Origin: Exobasidium rhododendri
Lineage: Eukaryota > Basidiomycota > Exobasidiomycetes > Exobasidiales > Exobasidiaceae
Assembly (NCBI GenBank): GCA_026210745.1
Contig: CP110631.1
Location: 4,154,001-4,218,000 of the forward strand
Length of the DNA: 64,000 bases
Reading direction: 5' to 3'
In this document: positions 40,596-50,548 of the stretch, one piece after another
Layout of the letters: each line of letters starts with the position of its first letter
How positions within the stretch are numbered: position 1 is the stretch's first letter
Made by a program: the position numbers and the translations under genes
Notes under the pieces: generated by a model
Seen by the model: only the letters and a program-made list of their open reading frames with translations
Told to the model about the DNA's origin: nothing
The model's database searches: none

Positions 40596-43332
40596 ATCTG
40601 TACCGGGGGAAAAAAAGAGACGAAAGAAGGGCAAGACTATTCAGTGTTATCGTTCAGACGAGATGAGTGAGTCACAATGCCGCCTTTTCCCTCTTTTGCC
40701 CCTGTTGTGATTCGCACATCTCTCTTGGCTGTCTACGTCAGTGAAACCTGGTTTCGACCTTGCAGGGTTGGGTGGCCAACACACTCTACTTTTCATCGAC
40801 TAGTCGCTGTCTGTCCATGGTGTCCCTCAACTCAAGATCTTGTGCAACAGCTTCTCAATCCAAATTCTCCGTCCCGCCCCACCATCTGGAACTGGCCTTG
40901 AGAAAAGACCGGCTCGACGGATGGTGAAAAGGTAGGAAAAGTTCGAAAAGAGAAGACCGAACACAAAGACGAGGAGGAACGGACCGACCCTTTCGTACGA
41001 CGGCAAAGCCCCTTTTTCCTTCAAGGTCATCAAAAGAAAAGAGACGAGCGAGTGGCATCACGCCCCAACCTGCTCACGACGGCTCTTCCTGTTGCTATCG
41101 GTTTATAATAATCGCTCATCACTGTAGAATAGCAGGAGAGGGGGTCGAAGGAGCAAAAGAGAGGAACAGCACAGCAGCACACTACATTGCAAGGTACGCA
41201 CCGTCGGTCGATCGATGATCCGGACGGCTTGTTAGGGAAGACTAATTGTACAAAATGCTTGCGAAGGAAACCTTCCTGAAGAGGTATAGTCTAAAAAAAA
41301 AAAGAGAGAGGCAAGACGGCGGGTCAGTCGAGAAGCTCGTCGACATCAAAAGCCACAGCATACCGATAGCATCTCTCTGTGCGCCTTGGAAAAACCCTCA
41401 GACTTCCAAGGAAGGTCTGCAAACCCTCATCAGACCAAGGCAGGCTACGAACCCGTCATCAATACAAACGACCTAGGCGACCTGCACAACGCTAACCCAT
41501 CGGCTCTCCCTTGCGTGAGCAAAAGAGGGTTCGTACCGAGGATCACATCGCAAGGACGTTGGATATGCAAGTCTAAGCGGTCTCTTGACGACGAGGAGCC
41601 ACAAAAGCCCCACCCTTGGTAAATCAAAGGTGCAAAACGGGTCCTAGAGTAGAAACTGCGAAGTTTGGTGGATACCAGGTGTATCATCATCGGGGAAAGG
41701 GCACAGAGTATGCTTTGTCCTTGTCGGAAAAGTAGGAACAAGAAAGACGAGAAAGTTAAAAACTTACCACGAAAGCAGAGAGCGGGAAAATATAGGATGA
41801 GGAGAAGAGTGGGACAGGGAATGAAGAGGAACTGTGAGGGGGGGATCACACGCACGTCACAGGTGAAGAAAATCAGAAAAAGAACAAGCGGCGCATTGAC
41901 GAACACGGCACGTGAGCACCTCGCGATGAACTCTTTCTCTTTTTCTTTCGTTTCTTCAATCTGTAAACCTTTTTCAACGTGGGAAGGAGTCATTCCTGCT
42001 TCTTAACGCTGACCATGCACCTTCGTCTGTGCTACAACGTCTGGCTTGTAATGTGACAGCTGGTGAGTAGGAAAAGTCTCTCGGAATGCCTGTCTCTTCT
42101 TATGATGAGTTATCACTCCTTTCCCCGGCCTATATGACCATGCCGAGACGACAAGGATTCGTTCGATCGCTGTCGAACATTTTTATTCATTCTTTTGTGC
42201 ATGCCAGCACATCTTTGTCTGATTCTTTCTCCAATTCTTTTATCGTATACGCTTGAGACTTGATTTTGCTGACACCACGTCTGATTCTTTCTTCTCTCTC
42301 TCTCCTGCGTAGGTCTGTCATCGATGTAGCAAAGCATATTGTAGAAGATTACTTAATTTGATCATATTCTAGTGCATACTTGTTCTATGACGACTGAAGT
42401 ACTTTTTACCGCCTGCGAATTGTCACTTTTGCGCTCTGTGGCTTCTTGTTGTCGCTCGTGCTTTCTATGTTCTCTGGAAGACGAGTTCCGGGCGCGCCTC
42501 TACTCCTACTAACTTCCCTCTCCACGCGGAGTCTATTCTGAACACAAGCAACGAAAGAAGGGGCAAGCCCGCACTGCGATACTGACCACGGTCCAGTTGC
42601 AGTAGAACATTACTACAACAGTAGATGCACAGCAGTGCCGAGCTTTGCGAGCAGTAGTAGTAACAGCGTGATTGCACACATCACTTGAGCAGCCCTCTAA
42701 AAAAAAAAGAGCAACATTGCGCCTTCCTCCCATGCTGGAAAATCACAAGGAGCGACACGTTTTTTTTTCCTTTCCTCGGTATTGTCTTGCCGGAAAATAA
42801 AACTTAATCACCGGCCCCCCGATCCGAGGTACATATTTCTTATGTTTATTCCACTTCTGATTGTACCCTCCCATTTGTAAGACGCACCTACAAATCACAT
42901 TTACCACAATTCCAGAGTAACTATTCACTTCATTTCTCTCTACCTTACATATATTTCCGTGCCTGCCGAGGACGTACCGATAGATAGAGATATTAATTCG
43001 GGCCATCTAAAACCGTCGATCTAGTCTTTAAGTCTAAGACTCTTGAAGAAAGTACATCATGGACATATCAACTTCGAAAGGGGTAGCTACTATATACGTC
43101 GTTTCACCCTTGCGGTTGTATTGACATGTGTTGCCTATTGTCAAAGCCTTCCCCCCCCTTCTTCCGGGGCTTTCTTTGCTTCTGACAACCTGCATGACTT
43201 ACCCTCGGGGATCCTTAGTCTCTTTGCTATAAGAATATAAACACTCTCTCCTCTCCCCCCTTCTCCATCTTTGTACCCCATACCCCATCACCCCGCCTTC
43301 GCTCCCCCCCTTTTATCTTTTCTGTGGCAAAG
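40596..43332. other. gene-poor stretch of 2.7 kb
   Basis: This is the longest gap without a supported gene. It includes the uL30m promoter (40596 to about 40900) and, at the other end, a C/T-rich leader for the sugar transporter (43236-43330). The middle has A runs (41293-41305, 42699-42708), a T run (42761-42768) and an AT-rich section (42780-43020). The open frames at 41246-41622 and 41665-42006 have no domain, no good start context and no splice partners. No tRNA, 5S or snRNA gene was recognised by eye. A non-coding transcript or a fast-evolving gene cannot be excluded. Confidence 0.4.
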
Positions 43333-45290
43333 ATGGTCTTTACCGTACGTGGCTCGCCGATCGGCTCCACTTCCCTCGTGGTTGCTGTCCTGGCTTCCAT
43401 GGGTGGTTTCCTATTCGGGTGAGTGGTGTCTTCAGTATGGCAGATGCTACGCTTTAGCAATTCAAATCGCTCACGCATTCTTCACAACCCCTCGAATGCA
43501 GATACGACACCGGTCAAATTTCTGGGATTCAGCAGATGCCCGACTTCATCAATCGTTTCGGCACAGTCCACACCACCAATGCCGACGGCACCGTCACTAC
43601 TGCATTCGATGAATGGTTGATTGGCTTGATCGTCTCTTTGCTTTCTGTCGGCACAGCGGTCGGTTGTCTCGTCGGTGCACCTCTCGCCGATAAGCTGGGA
43701 CGAAGAAAAGCCATGTTCTACGAAACAATCGTTTTCAGTATCGGTGTTATCATACAAGTCACTTCCTTTCATGCTTGGTACCAGCTAGCCATTGGCAGGA
43801 TCGTGACTGGTCTCGGCGTCGGTGCTTTGTCTTCTGCCGTTCCTCTTTATCAAAGTGAAACAGTCCCGCGACAGATCAGAGGCGCCATGGTAGGAACGTA
43901 TCAACTCTTCATCACCTTTGGTATCTTGGTCGCTTACTGCATCAACATCGGGACGAGGAGTATCGACAATCCGGATCATCTTCAAATCGGCGCTCAGGGA
44001 GTGGGCAACTCTGCTGAATGGCGTATACCCGTCGCTATGGGTATTCCCTTTGCGATTATCCTCGGTGTTGGGATCATGTTCTGCCCAGAATCCCCTCGTT
44101 GGTTGATCGCCAACGGAAAGCCAGATGAAGCATATCGAGCAGTCGCCATCGTTCGAGGAGCTCACAAAGAAGACTCGAATCCGTGGGTAGAAGCTGAATT
44201 TGCGGAAATCGTCACCAACTTCGAGCAGGACAGTAAACTACCAAAGGGAACATGGCAAGACTGTTTCAAACCGCAAGGAAAAGTCCTCTACCGAACTCTG
44301 CTGGGAGTATATCTTCAAGCAGGTCAACAATTAACAGGTGCAAATTACTTCTTCTATTTCGGTGCTACGATCTTCACCTCTGTCAACCTGCAAGACAGTT
44401 TTGTCACACAGATCATCCTGGGTGCCGTCAATTTTGCCTGCACGTTCCTTGGGCTGTATGTCTTGGAGAGGTTTGGTAGAAGAGTACCTCTCATCATCGG
44501 AGGTAAGTGATCTCGAACGCCTCATCCTGTTTACCCACTTCTTCACTGACACTGCTCCACCCTACCTCTTAGCTGCTTGGATGGTGGTCTGGCTATTGGT
44601 CTTTGGACTTGCTGGCACATTAGGCGGAACAGATGGAGAGGTGACAGACTCGGGAATTGGAAAACTACTCATCGTCTCGGCTTGTATGTTCATCTTGGGT
44701 TACGCATCGACGTGGGCGCCCGGCATCTGGCTTTTCTGTGAGTACAGAGGTCCACGAAAATTCGTTGGGTAAGAGTCGTTTCTCATCAATCCCTGTGCCA
44801 TTCCTTTTCTTCCAAATTTTTCCCTGACACGCCAGGCGGAGAGAGCTTCTCCCGACATACTCGAGCTAAGCAGGCCGCCATTGCCACTCTCTCGAATTGG
44901 ATTTGGAATTTCTTGATCGGTCTCTTCTCCAGAGCGATTGCCGATGACATTCACTTCAAATATGGCTTCATCTTTGCCGGTGCTAACTTCTTAAACATGA
45001 TCGTAGCCATGTTCTTTGTCTATGAGACTGCAGATCTGACGTTGGAAAGTATCGATGAAATGTACGGAGACGAGTCAACGAACGCTTGGAAAAGTTCCAA
45101 GTGGCTGCCCGCTGGCTACGCTTCCAGAGGCGAGCTGAAGGCCACGGAGAATCTTCCCGACATCCCTGACGCGAAAGAAGGCCGATGGAAAGCCAATCCC
45201 GATCCCATCACAGGGGAAGAGCAAGACACTGTACGCAAGGCACCCGAAACAAAGGTCAAAGCCGCCACTTTCGATGAGGAGAGCAAGTAA
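43333..45290 (+). CDS. MFS sugar (hexose-type) transporter
   Basis: Exons 43333-43418, 43502-44502, 44573-44737 and 44836-45290 splice in phase to 568 residues. It is a 12-helix sugar-porter family member. Signatures are MGGFLFGYDTGQISGI in helix 1, APLADKLGRRKAMFYE after helix 2, the second-loop GRIVTGLGVGALSSAVPLYQ, PESPRWLIANGKPDEA at the end of helix 6, QQLTGANYFFYFGATIF in helix 7, and LERFGRRVPLIIGG. The last two exons supply STWAPGIWLFCGESFSRHTR and SNWIWNFLIGLFSRAI. The C-terminal tail of about 90 residues is hydrophilic. Hexose-proton symport or facilitated uptake at the plasma membrane is the family role. The exact sugar is not readable. A pyrimidine-rich leader precedes the start. 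Confidence 0.93.
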
Positions 45291-45768
45291 TGACTTCATC
45301 CCTTCGTTACTCCTATAATCTTGTTCATTTCCATAGAGACGCAGCTTCTTTTACCGTCACATCTCCCTTTTTATCTCTGCTCACACTTTACTCTTCGTGC
45401 TGAGAGATGTTCTCCACAACTCGTTGCACACTCTGCGTCACCTTCTTATATCTGCACGTCCTGCCGTGATGTTGTATGCCGATAGACCGTCTCCTATACT
45501 CACTTAATATTATCTATCTACCTAGCCGGACGGAGCTTGGAGAAAAAGAAGCGCCGGTAAAAAGGCTGGCTTGTGCGAGCGCGAAGAAAGCTCTGCTGAC
45601 CTAAAGCACAGTAAAGTATACTGTCGACACAACTATTCGTGTGAATTATTGCAAGTCTCTCTCCGTCCCATTGTCATAGGTAACCGGTCCCGCTCATCAA
45701 CGCTCATCACGATTCTACGAATCGCCTCACATCGAATACTCGTTCCAGTCGTACTTCCCCTGCACAGC
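45291..45768. other. intergenic, transporter 3' region and glycosylase promoter
   Basis: About 480 bases without a supported feature. The glycosylase frame stays open upstream to 45571, but that part has no ATG before 45769 and no leader-like composition. Confidence 0.4.
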
Positions 45769-47052
45769 ATGGCTCGCCGAGCAGCTACGACGGCGACTTC
45801 AGCAAGGTCTAACGCGACCCCGCCGCCACCCACAAGACGGTCAGCTCGTCCATCCACTTCGGCGGTAGCAGTCAAGGTAGAGGAGGGGGAGGAGCCGATT
45901 TTCAAGAAGGAGGAAGATGACACGGACGGCGCAGCGAGTGCCAAGACTCCCCCAAGAAAGAGGGCCAAGAAGGAGGTGAAGGAAGAGTCACTTAAGACGC
46001 CAAAGGAAGAGACTCCCCCACGAAAGCCTAAACAGACGATCTCAGAGCGGAAATTGGCCACTTTGCGAGCTAGCTTGGATACAGGGCCATTCCCCGATTG
46101 GAAACGGCCTACCCCAGAAGAAGCACTCGAAGTTGCTGAGATCTTGACAGAGGCTCATGGCTATAAGACCATGCCGAAGAAGCAACCTCCCAAAGGGGAT
46201 GATAGATGGGGCGGATGCGGTGATGTTGCGTCTGTGTTGGATGCTACAGTGAGGACAATTCTAAGTTGCAACACAAACGGAGCAAATAGCAGAAATGCTC
46301 ATCGAAGCTTGTGTGATCGATTCGGAAAGAATAACTGGCAGGCCATCTTGGATGCTAAGCATTCCGACGTAGCCGATGCACTCCGTTGCGGTGGATTACA
46401 TGAAGCGAAAGCCAGAACGATACAAGGCGTCCTTCGTGATACACTTGAAAGACATGGCAAGCTCTCATTAGATCACCTGCATCAGGCAGAATCTCGACAA
46501 GTCATGGAAGAATTGATCTCATTCAAGGGCGTAGGACCGAAAGTGGCTTCTTGCGTCAGTGCATTCTGTATTGGAAAGGAGGAGATGGCAGTGGATACAC
46601 ATGTCTATCGGCTGTGCAAGAAATTGGGCTGGGTACCGGAGAAAGCAACAAGGGATCAGACGTACTATCATCTGTCGGAAAGGATTGCAGGCCCTCTGAA
46701 GTACCCTTTACATGTTCTGCTCATCAAACATGGAAAAGCTTGCTCGAATTGTTCAGCGAAAGGATTCGCGACGGATCGTTATCATTCGCCTGCCTGGAAA
46801 GAGGACGGCATGTCGGTCATCTCGGGTGTGAAGCCGGAGGACATCGACAAGATCAAAGAGGACGAAGACCAGACATACGAGGTAGTCAAATGCCCTCTTA
46901 AGGCAGCCGGTCTCTTCAGCAAGACTGGCGGGGGAAAGGCGAGCAAGAAAGGGAAAGGGGCAAAGAAGGAAGAAGAAGAAGAGGAGGAGAAGGAGGACAT
47001 ATCACCGATCAAGGAAGAGTCTGGTGCTTTCGGAATTAAGACGGAGGAGTAG
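45769..47052 (+). CDS. HhH-GPD base-excision DNA glycosylase
   Basis: A single exon of 427 residues from MARRAATTATSARSNATPPP. A basic/acidic tail with nuclear-localisation-like stretches (PPRKRAKKEVKEE) precedes the catalytic domain. That domain has VASVLDATVRTILSCNTNGA, the helix-hairpin-helix ELISFKGVGPKVASCVSAF with the candidate Schiff-base Lys258, and AVDTHVYRLCKKLGWVP with the catalytic Asp276. These match the endonuclease III superfamily, which cuts oxidised or otherwise damaged bases in DNA. Endonuclease III binds a 4Fe-4S cluster through four cysteines in a C-X6-C-X2-C-X5-C pattern; here only Cys325-X2-Cys328 is present at the equivalent place. It is therefore not a standard NTH1. 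The specificity is unknown. The C-terminus is a Lys/Glu-rich low-complexity tail. Confidence 0.85.
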   Translation: MARRAATTATSARSNATPPPPTRRSARPSTSAVAVKVEEGEEPIFKKEEDDTDGAASAKTPPRKRAKKEVKEESLKTPKEETPPRKPKQTISERKLATLRASLDTGPFPDWKRPTPEEALEVAEILTEAHGYKTMPKKQPPKGDDRWGGCGDVASVLDATVRTILSCNTNGANSRNAHRSLCDRFGKNNWQAILDAKHSDVADALRCGGLHEAKARTIQGVLRDTLERHGKLSLDHLHQAESRQVMEELISFKGVGPKVASCVSAFCIGKEEMAVDTHVYRLCKKLGWVPEKATRDQTYYHLSERIAGPLKYPLHVLLIKHGKACSNCSAKGFATDRYHSPAWKEDGMSVISGVKPEDIDKIKEDEDQTYEVVKCPLKAAGLFSKTGGGKASKKGKGAKKEEEEEEEKEDISPIKEESGAFGIKTEE

Positions 47053-47088
47053 TATATCAATCGATTTGTAATTATACTCCTCTCTATC

Positions 47089-49619
47089 TTACACCATCAC
47101 AATGCCATTCCCGCTCCCCATCTCTGGCCTTGGTCTCCTCTCCATCAACGACTTTAGCTCCTCTTCCGTCAGTTTCCCTCCACTGCCATTCGTAGTACTC
47201 TTGAGGTACTGTATGACGGGGTCGAGTTCCGCCTCTCCTGCTCGATTGCCCATACCACCCGCAATTGGCACCACCCGCCAATTCTACATGGCCGCGGGAA
47301 AAGAGGGGGGGGGGAGGGAGGCGAGGTCGGAGACGGGTATCAGATTCAGTTCATCACTTCTCTCCATCACATTTACTCTCTTTGTTCCATCCCTTCTCCC
47401 TTTCCTGACTCACAAATAGATAAAATCGTAGAAATCCGTCCCCGGGTCCAAATTTCTGCTCGGCCAGGAAGAGTGGATTGTCCATCACGGTCAAGCAATT
47501 CAGAACATCGAATTGCGCCTCTTTTGCGATAATGATAGCATCTTGGACCAGCTCATTCAGTCGGAACTTCAATCTGGTCTTGATATCGGATGATTCTTGC
47601 ATCCAATTGACGATATTTTCTTCGTCCTTTTGCTCAACGGAGGAAAGACTGGTGAGATGAGATTTCTGCCAAGGTTCTAAATCCTGAGCTTGGGAATATG
47701 ACATTGAAGTAGACGACGACGACGGTCTGCCATGAGGCGACAACGTAGATGTCGATGGCTCCTGGAGTGCAATGTCTTTCCTCGCAAAGGGCACGTCTGT
47801 TGCATAGTAGAACAGGTATGCAGCTTCGAGAACTTTGTGCTTCTCACTGTCCAGCACCGAGGACGGCAAGCTATAGAACGAGATCATGTCAGTGATCTTA
47901 CCACTGTCCGGATTCTGCGAGGTGGAGGGAGAAGAGGAACGGGGAGTTGGTCTTGTCAGTGATGGTTAGTCCTCTATGAAGGTATCTTTCACCGCTGCTC
48001 CTGCTGCACCCACTTCCACGACATACGCCCAAGTGACTTGCTTTTCTCGCTTTCCCTGTACTTGCTTTCCTGTCCCTTTCCCGCTCAGCAGGAGATGACG
48101 AATCTCTTCATTGGTGAATCTGGCTGCCATATCGAATCGATTCATGTACTTTCTCATCAAGACTCCGACTTCTTCGACGTCCTTGTTCTCCATCTCTCTC
48201 AAGCCTTTCAAGAGCGGCTTCTGAGGCACGTTGTATCGTGCGTGGAACATTTCGTCCGTCATACCATGCGGCTTTGCACTGAAACCAATCTCGACTAATT
48301 TCTTCGCATTCAGCGTTCGATGATAGTATCGAGCACAACTGACCGGCGTGGGGATCACGACACCTGCAGTGTGAATGGCCTGGAATATGCCGGTCAAGTG
48401 ACACTGTCGGGTGACCTCCTTGATGAGAACGGGCGCTAATCTCTTGCTCCGCAGCTTCTTGTGAACACACAAGAAGTTGATTTCAGTAGAGTGAAACGAC
48501 TGTTGTCGCACTCGCAGTTCGTGAGGGATTCCTGAGATGAAAGCTACCAGTTTGCGCGTACTCGACACTCGCACACCAACGTGCCACGATTTCTTGTAGC
48601 CAGGATGCTTGAGTACCCTAGCGGAGGGAATAGTAAGGGAAGGTCTCTGAATTGTCAGCTCTGCACACCTTAGCGACCTCTGCAAAGCTCACCAATGCAA
48701 GAATTCCGGCGAGTAATTGAAGCGGAGGGTCGAGTCAACATCCTCGACATAGTTGCTCGACAGCAGATCATACACTTCCTTGAGCTGCGAGGACATATAC
48801 AGGTCAGTAACACAGACCTTACAAGACCAATTCATATCTGCAGCCCCTCACCTGCTCCTGGTCGTCAATATCCACCGTGATCCACTCGAAATCGTTGGGA
48901 AGTGGGTAAGGTTCTTGCTTGACTTTATATGGCGGTACGTTTGCTTCAATGGGCCCTTCCTCGGAAGAAGATCGCAAAGGTGCGTCGCCTACGTAGGTAG
49001 AGCGCGGTCAACCACCAGCGCACATGGTAATTTCAACTATTTTCTCCTCCCCTTCGCACTCACTTGGCATCGTCACCGGCTGTGTCTTCCAGAATTTGTG
49101 ATCTGCAATAGCTTTATGTTGTTTCTGCTTTGCTTCTTGATCTTTCAACAACGCCGCTTTTTCCAAATTCATCATCTTCATCAATTTTTCCAGTGTTGCA
49201 CGATCGGCCTTGGAAGCAGCTCTAGGACCTTGCTCCCTTTCAATAGCATTTTGTAATTGTTTTACTTCCTCGTCCGATAGTATTGAAGCCGATTGGATTT
49301 GCTTTCCTTTCACACTGCTGTCCGACCTTTCGACCCCGTCTGGTCTGGACGAGGATAATCCCAACTTCTTCCGAAGCTTTGCAGCTGTCTTGCTTTTCTT
49401 CTTCTTCTTCTGTCTGGAAGTAAGAGTCGTGCCGCTTGCCCTCCCGCCTGCCTCCTCCTCCTCCTCCTCCCCCTCGTCCCCCTCTTCCCCCTCGTCCCCT
49501 TCGCCTTCTTCCTCCACTTCTTCTTTTTCTACCTCCCCTTGTACCTGCTCATCTTTGCTAAGCGGGAGGTCATCCTCTGAGGCGGCAGGAGGTTCTTTCA
49601 TGCGTCCCATGGGCTGCAT
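47089..49619 (-). CDS. NMT1: glycylpeptide N-tetradecanoyltransferase (N-myristoyltransferase)
   Basis: Six exons, 49064-49619, 48852-48988, 48693-48784, 47993-48617, 47414-47914 and 47089-47283, splice in phase to 701 residues. The enzyme moves myristate from myristoyl-CoA to N-terminal glycine. The N-terminal 130 residues are an acidic block and a Lys-rich ribosome-binding type patch ([20 protein letters not shown]). Catalytic-domain landmarks are [95 protein letters not shown] and [10 protein letters not shown], then [20 protein letters not shown] and [17 protein letters not shown]. The tail ends GIVMV, carrying the C-terminal carboxylate region used as catalytic base in the family. It is longer than yeast Nmt1 (455 aa), mainly at the N-terminus. 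Its stop is only 36 bases beyond the convergent glycosylase stop. Confidence 0.95.

Positions 49620-50548
<929 letters not shown>

Noticed and set aside
41246-42006. Frames of 76-182 codons in the gene-poor stretch
   Set aside because: No ATG in good context, no splice partners and no protein-like pattern, and frames on both strands overlap.
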